Assembly (NCBI GenBank): GCA_964352215.1
Contig: CAYGRE010000006.1
Span: 40,953-104,952, forward strand
Length of the DNA: 64,000 bases
Direction: 5' to 3'
Source: CAWUKT01 sp964352215
GTDB lineage: Bacteria; Bacteroidota; Bacteroidia; J057; JADKCL01
How positions within the stretch are numbered: position 1 is the first letter of the stretch; the number at the start of each line of letters is the position of its first letter. Shown here piece by piece: positions 26,825 through 36,229 of this stretch. A program made the translations under genes and the position numbers. Below the pieces are notes generated by a model. It saw only the letters and a program-made list of their open reading frames with translations. It was not told the DNA's origin and ran no database searches.

Positions 26825-27028
26825 CTAAGCAACCTGCGCATTCCCATTGATCACCTCAATGATACTGATCACCTGGTGCGCATCCGCATCATCAAAGACC
26901 CCCAACAACCCCTGGTCGTTGATGTCGGTAAACGGAGGTTCAAAGAAAGTGGCCAACTGCCCGTTGAGCATCTGGATGTCTCTCAAACCTTCTCGAAAGC
27001 TTATCGGTCTAAACGAACTTGAAGACCA
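26825..27028 (-). pseudogene. Probable 3' remnant of a disrupted gene at the island edge
   Basis: On the minus strand the frame is open from 27028 to a TAG at 26825-26827 and reads like genuine protein: SFRPISFREGLRDIQMLNGQ, then ATFFEPPFTDINDQGLLGVF, then DADAHQVISIIEVINGNAQV. The only ATG is at 26971 (48 residues). The frame is closed by TAA just upstream (27029-27031), where island sequence appears to begin. I read it as the tail of a gene cut by island insertion, or a very small gene. The remaining DNA from 26697 to 27149 shows no other gene. Confidence 0.42.
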
Positions 27029-27149
27029 TTACACACAAGATTTCACTTCGTATCGGAACCTTTTCCAGATTTTGAAGTCTGGGATAGCGTACTTTCTCAA
27101 ATGGATAATTAAATTGGCATTCAGATAAACTTTAATTTTTCTTAAAGAG

Positions 27150-27338
27150 GTGCTGCTGAAAGAAATTCTCAAATCCAAAGACTTAAAACAAAAGTGGCTC
27201 GCTCAGAAAATGGGCGTATCGGAGGTGACGGTAAGTAATTGGTGCTCGGGGAAGTCTTTACTTGGAAAATGGAATTTGAAGAAGCTTATCAAGATTCTGG
27301 ATTTACCCATGAATATTTTGACCAACAATAGTAAATGA
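27150..27338 (+). CDS. Small XRE/Cro-type regulator heading the BREX operon
   Basis: About 62 residues from GTG 27150. It is almost entirely a helix-turn-helix: LKQKWLAQKMGVSEVTVSNWCSGKSL, then a short helix (LKKLIKILDLPMNIL). The AAAGAGG sequence directly abuts the GTG, so the true start could be slightly different. The stop overlaps brxA (ATGA). It is the natural candidate for autoregulation of the defence operon, in the position where WYL-type BrxR is found in other BREX loci. Confidence 0.82.
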   Translation: MLLKEILKSKDLKQKWLAQKMGVSEVTVSNWCSGKSLLGKWNLKKLIKILDLPMNILTNNSK

Positions 27339-27937
27339 GTAAACCCAACAAATACGATTTTTCCTTTACCGGGACTTCACTTAGAGTGAACGATATGGTC
27401 AGGGTAGCTCAGGCCCGAATTGATCAAATCGAATTTGATTTTGTCAGGCACTTAGGAAAAGGAAACAGTCGTACTGCAATCAAGCATTTTCGGGAAATCA
27501 ACAAGAGGTTGGACCAACTTACCGAAAAAGAGCTGGAGGTATTAGCAGAGGGCAGCCTCGAAGAGCAAAAGCAAATGGCCCTTTTAGGCTTTTGCAAAGC
27601 CCACCTATTTGTGAGAGACTTTGTCGTTGAAGTGCTTAGGGACAAAATGTTGGTATTCGATGACGAATTGACGGAAAACGACTATCTTTCGTTTTGGCGT
27701 AAGAAAAGTGCCTTGTATACCGACATGGAAGATTTGTCCATTGTGACTAAAAAGAAGATCGAACAGGTTATATATCGGATTCTTGAACAGGCCGATATCA
27801 TTAATAACACAAAAGAGAAGCGCATTCAAGCCCAGTGGCTGGGCGGAAAAGTGAAAAATGTGATCTCAGAAGACACCCACGAATGGCTAAAATTATTCTT
27901 TCTTTCAGACCATGATATAAAGGAAATACGAACTTAA
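27335..27937 (+). CDS. brxA: BREX protein BrxA
   Basis: 200 residues, the expected size for BrxA (DUF1819), a small helical, DNA-binding BREX component. It begins MSKPNKYDFSFTGTSLRVND; the FTGTSL and VARIDQIEFD-like N-terminus with a helical core (KAHLFVRDFVVEVLRDKML) fits the family. Its position, directly before BrxB and BrxC, matches the standard brxA-brxB-brxC-pglX-pglZ-brxL order. It shares 4 bp with the XRE gene and 1 bp with brxB. Its exact role in defence is not settled. Confidence 0.88.
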   Translation: MSKPNKYDFSFTGTSLRVNDMVRVAQARIDQIEFDFVRHLGKGNSRTAIKHFREINKRLDQLTEKELEVLAEGSLEEQKQMALLGFCKAHLFVRDFVVEVLRDKMLVFDDELTENDYLSFWRKKSALYTDMEDLSIVTKKKIEQVIYRILEQADIINNTKEKRIQAQWLGGKVKNVISEDTHEWLKLFFLSDHDIKEIRT

Positions 27938-28521
27938 TGGAGAACATCGCCAACAAATTCGAGCACTTATTCCAAGTAATATCCACTGAAGAGTTCCTGA
28001 GAATGGAATCTCTGGGTGGTGAAATTCCCTTCTTTATTTCAGCCTTCGATGCCAAGCAACAATTAGAGGTAGATCAAGCAATTAAAGGCCTCAAAAATAA
28101 ACTGGAAAATACAGGAATTCCCATCTGTGAAATTAATCTCTATGACATTGTCATCACCATTCTGGATGAAAAACTAGGGCTGGAAAAAATGTTCAGGATA
28201 GAAGCCCAGAAAAGCAAAAAAAAGTTCCTGAGGGCCATCCAATCTTCCTTGAATATCCATCAGGTATTGATGCCTCGCATTGCTGAGATAATTAAAGAGT
28301 CCGAGGCCAAAGTTTACTTCCTGACCGGGATTGGGCTGGTATTTCCCTACATCCGTTCTCATAATATTTTGAATAACCTGCAAAACGTAGCAAAGGAAGC
28401 TCCGACCATTACTTTTTTCCCTGGTAATTACAATGGACAATCGCTTGAACTCTTCGGGCTCTTACGTGATGACAATTACTACCGTGCATTTAACCTCGAC
28501 CACTACAAATTGAAAAGATGA
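27937..28521 (+). CDS. brxB: BREX protein BrxB
   Basis: 194 residues, as expected for BrxB (DUF1788). Family-like features are the central FLTGIGLVFPYIRSHNILNNL stretch (split here: GIGLVFPYIRSHNIL) and the C-terminal ITFFPGNYNGQSLELFGLL, both typical of DUF1788 proteins. BrxB is required for BREX defence and methylation in studied systems and is thought to bridge other components. It overlaps brxC by 4 bp (ATGA). Confidence 0.9.
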   Translation: MENIANKFEHLFQVISTEEFLRMESLGGEIPFFISAFDAKQQLEVDQAIKGLKNKLENTGIPICEINLYDIVITILDEKLGLEKMFRIEAQKSKKKFLRAIQSSLNIHQVLMPRIAEIIKESEAKVYFLTGIGLVFPYIRSHNILNNLQNVAKEAPTITFFPGNYNGQSLELFGLLRDDNYYRAFNLDHYKLKR

Positions 28522-31500
28522 AAATCATATCCTTCTTCGAAAACGACATCAACCGTAATATCGAGACCGTCATCAAGGCGGATGATCAGGATCATATCCT
28601 TGACGAAGTGGTGGAATATGTGGTGACCCATGAAGTTGCGAAGAAAATTCGTGACTTCTTCGAGGCCTATACCGATTACCGGGGAGCCAATGGCGTATGG
28701 ATCTCCGGGTTCTTTGGCTCCGGAAAAAGCCATTTGCTGAAAATCCTTTCCTATGTCTTAGAAAACAAAGAGTACGATGGATACAATCTAGGGGAACTCT
28801 TTGCGAAGAAGATAGAGCAGGATCAAATGCTACAGGCAGATGTCAGAAAAGCCAGCCTGATCCCTTCCGAATCCATTCTTTTCAATATTGATCAACAAGC
28901 GCAAATCACCAGCAAACAAGATGCCAATGCTGTGCTCAGTGTTTTCTACAAAGTCTTCTACGATCACCTCGGATACTATGGCTTTCAACCCCATGTAGCC
29001 GAATTTGAAATGTGGTTGGACAAAAAGGACCAATACCATGATTTCAAAGCCGGATTTGCATCCGAGTTTGGCAAGCCTTGGGAGGAAGCCAGAACCGACT
29101 ACTTTGATCCCGAAGTCACTTTGGCAATTGCGAAAGTGCTGGGCGATATCAACAAGATTGATCCTGAGAAATACGAAGAGATCCTCGATGAAATCGAGGA
29201 CAAACAAAACTTCTCCATCGACGACTTCTGCAATAAGGTCCATGACTACATCAGCACGAAGCCCAAGGGCTTTCGCCTCAATTTCTTTGTAGACGAAGTA
29301 GGGCAATACATCAGCGACAATACCAAACTGATGCTTAACCTGCAGACCATAGCCGAATCTTTGGCAACAAAAACCAAAGGCCAGGCCTGGATCCTGGTTA
29401 CTTCACAGGAAGACATGGAAAAAGTTGTAGGAGACATGAACAAGCAGCAGCAGAATGACTTCTCCCGCATCCAGGCCCGATTTAAACTAAAGATTCCATT
29501 GACCTCGGCTAATGTCGATGAGGTGATCGAAAAAAGGTTGCTCAAAAAGAATAAAGATGCAGCCAGCTTACTGGCCGGTATTTATAAAAAAGAGAAAGCC
29601 AATTTGAAAACACTGATTTCCTTTTCGAATGTAGGTAATCCAATTCGCTCCATTTGGGATGAGCAGAGCTTTATCAAGAAGTATCCCTTTATTCCCTACC
29701 AGTTTGACCTCTTCCAGCAGTGCATCAAGGCTTTGTCAAATCACAATGCCTTTCAGGGGAAACATGCCTCGGTGGGAGAAAGGTCTATGTTGGGAGTTTT
29801 TCAGGAAGTGGTCAAAAGAATTGAGCAACAGGAAGAAAACACCTTGGTGAGTTTTGACCTTTTGTTTGAAGGTATCCGTTCTACCATCCGCGGAGAGATT
29901 CAAAACTCCATCACCCTGGCAGAAAGAAACCTGGACGATAAGTTCGCCATTAGAACCCTGAAAGCCCTTTTTCTCGTCAAGTACTATTCCAATTTCAAAA
30001 CCACCTATCGCGACATTTCAGTCCTGATGCTCGACGGCATTAATGTAGATCTGAAATTACATGAGAAGCGGGTGAAGGAAGCCTTGAACGCCCTTGAACA
30101 CCAAACCTACATTCAGCGCAACGGGGAACTTTACGAATTTCTGACGGACGATGAAAAGGACATCGAGCAGGAGATCAAAGCCACCGACATCGACGAGCAG
30201 GCGGTTACCCAGCTACTCAAAGAGATCATCTTTGATGAGATCATCCGGGACAACAAGATCGGATTCCTTGACAACAAGCAGACTTATGACTTTACCAGCA
30301 AGATCGACGGCGTGATCCTGGGCCGGGAAAAGGAACTGACCATTGAGATCATCACACCCAATTTCCAGGAGTACGATTACATCGATGGTTTCAGGGCAAG
30401 AACCATGGGGGACAACACCTTGATAATCATGGTGCTCCCACCAGATGAACGATTGCTCCGGGATCTAAAAATGTATCTGCGGACGTCCAGGTATGTCAAA
30501 CAATCTCAATCTACCTCCAACAAAGACAGCGTTAAGCGGATCTTACATGAAAAGGGAACTCAGAATGTAGAGCGAAAGAAAACCCTGGTTTTACTACTGA
30601 ATAAGTTGCTGGGCGAAGCCGATGTGTACCTCCATGGCAGTAAAAAGGAAATGACCGCATCGGGGGAAGGAAAGAACAGGGTGGTTACTGCCTTCCAGGA
30701 TCTGGTCAAGCTGGCCTATCCCAACCTGCGGATGATCGGTTCCACCCTGGTCGAAGAAAATTCAATCCGGAACATTATTCGGAGCCGGCAGGACGATTTA
30801 TTCCAAAACGATGACGGCACCATTTCCGAGGCTGAAAATGAAGTACTTAACCTGATCAACCGACGGAAAAAGCAATCTGACCGAACCAGCCTGTCAGACC
30901 TCAAAGAACAATTCACCCGGAAGCCGTACGGCTGGTATCCCAATGCCATCTGGAAGATGGCAGGAAAACTCTATAAAAGGGGCAAAATTGAGATGCGGTT
31001 GGATTCCAATCTCCTAGACGATGAAGGGGTGCTGGATGCCTTATTGAATACCCGGACCCATGCCAACACACTCCTGGAAGCTCAGATAGATATTGATCCC
31101 GGACTGGTACGGAAACTGAAGGAGGTATATTCAGAAGCTTTTGATTCAAATATTTCCCTGATGGAGGCCAAAGATATAGCCTTGGCTTTCCAGGAAAAAT
31201 TGAAGGACCTTCGCCAGGACGTACGCGACCTACTTTCAGACAAGAATCATTATCCTTTCCTCAAAGAACTGGAACCGGTACTGGAATTCCTGGATAAGCT
31301 TTCCCGGAAGGAATACACCCACTACCTGACCGAGGTAAAATCCTTTGAAGATCCCTTGTTGGATTATAAGGAGGACCTGCTGGATCCAATCCGCAAATTC
31401 TGGCACGGTGAGCAAAAAAAGATCTACGATTCCATCCGGGGTTTCGTTTCGGGAAACAATTCAAATATGGAGTTTTTCGAAGGGGAGGAGTTGAATACCC

Positions 31501-32021
31501 TGCAAGCTGTCTATACCCATCCTAAACCCTATATAGGAACCTTGATCCGAGATGCGAAACAGGCTATGGATCAGTTGACCAGGCGAGTTCTTGAGCGGAT
31601 CGAAACGGAAAAGGCCAGTGCCCTCCAGGCGGTGGATGGAGCCATTCACCGATTGAAAGAGCATGCAGACTTTTCCATGACCAGTTCTACCCAGCAAGAC
31701 CAACTGCTGGAACCCCTGGAGGAAGAACTCCGAAAATTGCAGACCCAACGCTTCATTGCCAATATCAGGCAAGCCAAAGAAAGGGTGCAGGAAACCCTTT
31801 TTCCGCGCCAGCTCAATAGGCTCATAGAATTGGCTTACCCGGTAGATTTAACGTCCACTGTGGTCAATGAACCCCAGGCCGAATACATCCGCATCAAAAC
31901 GGTTGATTTCAATTATCCCAAGTACGAGCTGAAGACCAAAGAAGACGTAGAGGATTACGTGAAAAAACTGAAACAGGCCCTTCTGGAGCAAATAAAAGAC
32001 AACAAACGCATCACGCTCTAA
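28518..32021 (+). CDS. brxC: BREX P-loop ATPase BrxC
   Basis: 1167 residues, typical. Walker A GFFGSGKS at 64-71 and a Walker B-like FFVDEVGQY near 255. The long C-terminal half is helical and charged, with a coiled-coil-like region near 1020-1150. BrxC (PglY-related) is the large ORC/Cdc6-like AAA+ protein of BREX, probably a DNA-associated motor that couples phage recognition to replication block. Codon use and GC are lower than in the dapA region, fitting horizontal acquisition. pglX starts 3 bp after its stop. Confidence 0.94.
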   Translation: MKIISFFENDINRNIETVIKADDQDHILDEVVEYVVTHEVAKKIRDFFEAYTDYRGANGVWISGFFGSGKSHLLKILSYVLENKEYDGYNLGELFAKKIEQDQMLQADVRKASLIPSESILFNIDQQAQITSKQDANAVLSVFYKVFYDHLGYYGFQPHVAEFEMWLDKKDQYHDFKAGFASEFGKPWEEARTDYFDPEVTLAIAKVLGDINKIDPEKYEEILDEIEDKQNFSIDDFCNKVHDYISTKPKGFRLNFFVDEVGQYISDNTKLMLNLQTIAESLATKTKGQAWILVTSQEDMEKVVGDMNKQQQNDFSRIQARFKLKIPLTSANVDEVIEKRLLKKNKDAASLLAGIYKKEKANLKTLISFSNVGNPIRSIWDEQSFIKKYPFIPYQFDLFQQCIKALSNHNAFQGKHASVGERSMLGVFQEVVKRIEQQEENTLVSFDLLFEGIRSTIRGEIQNSITLAERNLDDKFAIRTLKALFLVKYYSNFKTTYRDISVLMLDGINVDLKLHEKRVKEALNALEHQTYIQRNGELYEFLTDDEKDIEQEIKATDIDEQAVTQLLKEIIFDEIIRDNKIGFLDNKQTYDFTSKIDGVILGREKELTIEIITPNFQEYDYIDGFRARTMGDNTLIIMVLPPDERLLRDLKMYLRTSRYVKQSQSTSNKDSVKRILHEKGTQNVERKKTLVLLLNKLLGEADVYLHGSKKEMTASGEGKNRVVTAFQDLVKLAYPNLRMIGSTLVEENSIRNIIRSRQDDLFQNDDGTISEAENEVLNLINRRKKQSDRTSLSDLKEQFTRKPYGWYPNAIWKMAGKLYKRGKIEMRLDSNLLDDEGVLDALLNTRTHANTLLEAQIDIDPGLVRKLKEVYSEAFDSNISLMEAKDIALAFQEKLKDLRQDVRDLLSDKNHYPFLKELEPVLEFLDKLSRKEYTHYLTEVKSFEDPLLDYKEDLLDPIRKFWHGEQKKIYDSIRGFVSGNNSNMEFFEGEELNTLQAVYTHPKPYIGTLIRDAKQAMDQLTRRVLERIETEKASALQAVDGAIHRLKEHADFSMTSSTQQDQLLEPLEEELRKLQTQRFIANIRQAKERVQETLFPRQLNRLIELAYPVDLTSTVVNEPQAEYIRIKTVDFNYPKYELKTKEDVEDYVKKLKQALLEQIKDNKRITL

Positions 32022-32024
32022 GCC

Positions 32025-35000
32025 ATGAATACCAACACTCTTAAAAGATTCGCCCAGGGCGCCCGGCGCAAACTGCTGGAGCAAGTTGCAGCCCGGATGG
32101 ATTATGTGCTCACTACGGACAGTGCAGCACTACGGGAAAAAGCAGAGTCGATCCAAAAACTCAAGGAAGAGATCGCCCGCAGTTCCAAATCCCAGGTGAT
32201 CGACAAGGTGGCCTACACCTGGTTCAACCGCTTCATGGCCCTGCGTTTCATGGATGCCAATGACTCTCAGCCCATTGGCATTAGGATCGTTTCACCGAAA
32301 CCTGGCCATACCTTACCGCAACTATTGGAAGAAGCCAAGGCCGGACATGTACCGGAAGAGCTTAAACTCAACCGGCAACAACTCCTCGACTTACTGGATG
32401 GACGCATTACTTCGAAAAATTCGCAAAACGAGGCTTATCAATTGCTTTTGGTTGCTGCCTGCAACCACCTGCACACCATTTTCCCCTTCCTATTCGAAAA
32501 GATCAATCACTATACCGAACTACTCCTTCCAGAAGACCTGAACTCCGAGTTTTCCATTCTCAACGATGTTGTGGAAGGCATGAGCGAGGAAGATTGCCAG
32601 GAAGTAGAGATCATCGGCTGGCTCTACCAGTTCTATATCTCCGAGAAAAAAGACGAAGTCTTTGCTTCCAAAGGCAAAGTCAAAAAAGAAGACATTCCCG
32701 CTGCCACCCAACTCTTCACCCCGCGCTGGATCGTGGAGTACATGGTGCAAAACACCCTAGGTAAGTTATGGCTGCAAAACCGGCCTGATTCCCGCCTTAG
32801 GGAGTACATGCCTTATTTCATCGAGTCGCCTTCTGTGGCTGCGGAGGACTACATCAAAGTGGGGAGCGTCGAGGAAATTCGCCTTCTGGACCAAGCCTGT
32901 GGCTCTGGACATATACTTGTTTATGCTTTTGAGCTGTTCACTAAAATTTACGAAGAAGAAGGATATAATACCTCCGAGATTCCGGCCCTGATCATTCAAA
33001 AGAACCTTTTCGGTTTCGAGATCGACGAGCGTGCAGCCCAACTTGCAGGCCTTGCGTTGCTGATGAAAGCCCGAAGTTACCAGCGTCGCCTTTTTCGTAA
33101 GTCGCCCGCTATCAGGCCTAATATCTTACGCTTCAGCGACTTGCGGCTATGTGATGTGGAGATCAAAGACACTTTGGCGCTTGTAGGCATTCAACCTTCG
33201 GATGCGCTAATTCACGACCTACACAACATGCGGCAAGCCACTAACTTGGGTTCCTTAATCATTCCCCAAGCTTTCCCAGCCGAATTGTGGCAAGCCCTAA
33301 AGAAGATACAAGCCGCCGACTGGAGTGGGGACATATTCTTAAAGGGAATGCTGAAAGGCTTAATGGAAGCCTTCCAGCAACTCAGGCCCATGGCGGAGAA
33401 GTACCATTGTGTGGTGGATAATCCGCCATATATGAGCGATGGAAAAATGAATAACAACCTTTCGAATTGGGTGAAGACGAATTATCCATCAAGTAAGACC
33501 GATTTGATGGCATGTTTTATGGATGCGGGTGTCCAAGTTCTTTACAAAAATGGCTTTTTGGGGATGATTAATCAGCATAGCTGGATGTTTCTAAGAAGTT
33601 ACACAAAACTAAGAAGATCAGTAATCAATCATTTATTTATAGAGACCCTACTTCATCTTGGCCCCAGGACGTTTCCAGAAATAGGAGGAGAAATTGTCCA
33701 AAATGTGGCCTTTTCAATTTGGAATAGAAAGTTACAAGACAAGGGAGCTTTCCTGAGGCTAGTGGATTACAATAACACAGAGGAAAAACGAATTAAAACT
33801 ATTCAAGCTATTCAAGAAGATAATTGCGACTGGATTTTTAGAAAGAACCAAAAAGAATTTGGAAAACTTCCAGAAAGCCCCTTTGCTTATTGGCTAAGCA
33901 AGGAAATTTTATCAGAATTTAAGGGGAAAAATGTTGGAGATTTTGGAGAATCAAAAGCGGGAATTGTTTCTGGCAATGATGCTTTACTAATTAGGTTTTG
34001 GTTTGAAATCTCATTTAATAATATTTCATTTAACCTAAAAAAGTATTCCAAATCAATTTCTGAGGAGTTTGTCCCGATTAATAAAGGTGGTCCTTTACGC
34101 AAATATTTTGGCAATCAGGAACATATTTTAAACCTCGATAAACTTTGGGATGGAAAATCGACAAACTCTTCTGTTAGAAGGGGCAATACAGACTTCTATT
34201 TCAGAAAAGCAATTACCTGGTCCTACATTTCTAATGTAAAATTTGGATTTAGGCAAAGTGAAAATGTCGTTTTTGCGACTCAATCCCCAACAATTTTCAT
34301 AACAGATCCCGAGAATTATTATTCCATTCTTGGCCTTTTGAATTCAAAAATCTCAGAGGCCATTCTACCTGCAATTAATCCTACTGTAAGCCTATTAACA
34401 AGTAATGTTGAGAGTATCCCATCAAAGATTGACTCTCTGAAGCTTAATGAAGTTACTGAATTAGTACCTGAGCAGGTATTTATTTCAAAAGAAGAATGGA
34501 GGTCATTTGAACTGTCATGGGAATTCAACAAAAACGAGGTCATTCGCCTTCGGTCGAATGACCTCGAGGAAACTTTCGAGCTCTACTGTCAATACTGGCG
34601 CAAAAAATTCTTAAGGCTACACCAAAACGAAGAAGAACTTAACCGTATCTTTATCGATTTCTATGGTTTGCGGGATGAATTGACTCCTGAGGTACCCCTA
34701 GAAGATATCACCATCCTCAAGGAAGAAACCAAAATCGAGCAGGGAGAGCTTATCTTCCAACACCAAGAGATCATGGCCCAGTTGGTCAGCTACGGGGTAG
34801 GCTGTATGGTGGGTCGCTATAGCCTGGACAAGGAGGGCCTTATCCTCGCTAACCAAGGAGAGGGCATAGCCGATTACCTAGTAAAGGTGGGGAAATCCCA
34901 AAGCGAACTGTCCTTCCATCCCGATGACGATAACATCATCCCCGTCCTCGACGGCGACTGGTTTGAAGACGACATCGTCGGCCGCTGCCATGCCTTCCTG

Positions 35001-35555
35001 AAAGCTGCTTTCGGCTCACAGGAATTCACCAAGAACCTGACCTTCCTGGAATCTTGCCTAGGCAAGGATCTGCGTAAGTATTTTTCCCGCGACTTCTACA
35101 AGGACCATATCAAGCGCTACAAGAAGCGGCCCATTTATTGGCTCTTTTCTTCCCCAAAGGGACATTTTCAGGTGCTCATTTATCTGCATCGCTACACCCC
35201 CGACACCCTCAACACCATCCTGAATCAGTACCTGCGGGAGTTTATGGAAAAGCTTCGGTCCCACCGGGAGCAATTAACTCAGGTGACCATTAGTGGAAGT
35301 GCACAGGAACAAAACAAAGCCCTCAAAGAGATCGAGAGAATCGACAAAATGCTGCTCGACTGTCAGGAATACGAGCGGGAGGTTCTTTACCCCTTCGCCA
35401 CCGAGCGTATTGAGATCGATCTGGATGATGGCGTGCTGGTGAACTACAACAAGTTTGGTAAGGCGGTAAAGGAGGTAAAAGGCCTGAACGACGCGAAGGC
35501 TAAGAAAAAGGTTCGGGGCTTTGATTGGATTGATGTGAGTGAGATAAGGGATTAA
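32025..35555 (+). CDS. pglX: BREX adenine-specific DNA methyltransferase PglX
   Basis: 1176 residues. N6-adenine methyltransferase that marks host DNA and gives BREX its sequence specificity. SAM-binding motif I LLDQACGSGH near 287-296; catalytic NPPY at about 464-467 (VVDNPPYM); then a target-recognition part and a helical C-terminus. Bases from about 33430 to 34530 (residues about 470-835) are visibly AT-richer than the flanking parts, and this AT-rich block ends at a 12-bp inverted repeat (34535-34566). This points to exchange of the recognition segment. 58 bp separate it from the AlkB-like gene, the largest gap in the island. Confidence 0.95.
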   Translation: MNTNTLKRFAQGARRKLLEQVAARMDYVLTTDSAALREKAESIQKLKEEIARSSKSQVIDKVAYTWFNRFMALRFMDANDSQPIGIRIVSPKPGHTLPQLLEEAKAGHVPEELKLNRQQLLDLLDGRITSKNSQNEAYQLLLVAACNHLHTIFPFLFEKINHYTELLLPEDLNSEFSILNDVVEGMSEEDCQEVEIIGWLYQFYISEKKDEVFASKGKVKKEDIPAATQLFTPRWIVEYMVQNTLGKLWLQNRPDSRLREYMPYFIESPSVAAEDYIKVGSVEEIRLLDQACGSGHILVYAFELFTKIYEEEGYNTSEIPALIIQKNLFGFEIDERAAQLAGLALLMKARSYQRRLFRKSPAIRPNILRFSDLRLCDVEIKDTLALVGIQPSDALIHDLHNMRQATNLGSLIIPQAFPAELWQALKKIQAADWSGDIFLKGMLKGLMEAFQQLRPMAEKYHCVVDNPPYMSDGKMNNNLSNWVKTNYPSSKTDLMACFMDAGVQVLYKNGFLGMINQHSWMFLRSYTKLRRSVINHLFIETLLHLGPRTFPEIGGEIVQNVAFSIWNRKLQDKGAFLRLVDYNNTEEKRIKTIQAIQEDNCDWIFRKNQKEFGKLPESPFAYWLSKEILSEFKGKNVGDFGESKAGIVSGNDALLIRFWFEISFNNISFNLKKYSKSISEEFVPINKGGPLRKYFGNQEHILNLDKLWDGKSTNSSVRRGNTDFYFRKAITWSYISNVKFGFRQSENVVFATQSPTIFITDPENYYSILGLLNSKISEAILPAINPTVSLLTSNVESIPSKIDSLKLNEVTELVPEQVFISKEEWRSFELSWEFNKNEVIRLRSNDLEETFELYCQYWRKKFLRLHQNEEELNRIFIDFYGLRDELTPEVPLEDITILKEETKIEQGELIFQHQEIMAQLVSYGVGCMVGRYSLDKEGLILANQGEGIADYLVKVGKSQSELSFHPDDDNIIPVLDGDWFEDDIVGRCHAFLKAAFGSQEFTKNLTFLESCLGKDLRKYFSRDFYKDHIKRYKKRPIYWLFSSPKGHFQVLIYLHRYTPDTLNTILNQYLREFMEKLRSHREQLTQVTISGSAQEQNKALKEIERIDKMLLDCQEYEREVLYPFATERIEIDLDDGVLVNYNKFGKAVKEVKGLNDAKAKKKVRGFDWIDVSEIRD
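34535..34566. repeat. 12-bp perfect inverted repeat inside pglX
   Basis: CGAGGTCATTCG (34535-34546) and CGAATGACCTCG (34555-34566) with an 8-nt spacer CCTTCGGT. It lies in codons near residue 837-847, at the change from AT-rich to GC-richer coding sequence. It could form a stem-loop or be a recombination site. I saw no second copy in the window by eye. Confidence 0.85.
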
Positions 35556-35613
35556 GGCTGTTCCAAATGAAATTATATGAAAATGAAATCAAGTATTCTC
35601 TCACAAGAAACCT

Positions 35614-36228
35614 ATGTCTCAACTCAATCTATTTGAAGAATTCCCTGCCCACTCAGAGCCGATCAAGATCGGAAATGGGGAGTACATTTTTATCCCTGGC
35701 TTTTATGACTCTGACCAAGCGGATGCATATCTGAACGAGTTGCTGAGGGAGGTTGAATGGAAACAGGAATCCATGAATATGTATGGAAAGGAAGTGAAAT
35801 TCCCTCGCTTAACAGCATGGTGCGGAGATCAGGACAAGCCCTATTCGTTTTCCGGCATTACCCTGAACCCGCATCCCTGGAATCCAACCTTGCTTGAGAT
35901 CAAACAAAAGATCGAACCATTGTGCCAGGTTGAGTTTAACAGTGTGCTTTTGAATCGCTACCGCGACGGGAAGGACTCCATCAGTTGGCATACGGATGCA
36001 GAACCAGAACTGGGACATAATCCGGTGATCGCATCTGTCAATTTTGGGGCTACCCGAAAGTTTCAGTTACGGCATCGAAATACCAAAGAGAAAATAGAAT
36101 TGCTATTGGGCCATGGTTCTCTGCTGATCATGCAAGGAGAGATGCAGCATTATTGGCAGCACCAGGTTCCCAAAACGAAAAAGGTACTCGGGGAGCGAAT
36201 CAACCTAACCTTCCGTCATATCATCTGA
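35614..36228 (+). CDS. AlkB-like Fe(II)/2-oxoglutarate-dependent dioxygenase
   Basis: 204 residues. AlkB enzymes remove methyl and etheno lesions from DNA or RNA bases by oxidative dealkylation. All signature residues are present: NRYRDGKDSISWHTDAEPEL with iron ligands H126 and D128, third ligand H183 (WQHQVP), and the 2-oxoglutarate-binding RINLTFR (R195, R201). It should be active. It lies inside the BREX operon between pglX and pglZ, with the helicase start 1 bp after its stop, so cotranscription is almost certain. AlkB is not a canonical BREX member. Confidence 0.9.
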   Translation: MSQLNLFEEFPAHSEPIKIGNGEYIFIPGFYDSDQADAYLNELLREVEWKQESMNMYGKEVKFPRLTAWCGDQDKPYSFSGITLNPHPWNPTLLEIKQKIEPLCQVEFNSVLLNRYRDGKDSISWHTDAEPELGHNPVIASVNFGATRKFQLRHRNTKEKIELLLGHGSLLIMQGEMQHYWQHQVPKTKKVLGERINLTFRHII

Positions 36229-36229
36229 C

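Noticed and set aside
26780..27022. Plus-strand frame of 80 codons at the island edge
   Set aside because: It is the antisense of the protein-like minus-strand remnant at 26825-27028; no start signal or similarity supports it.
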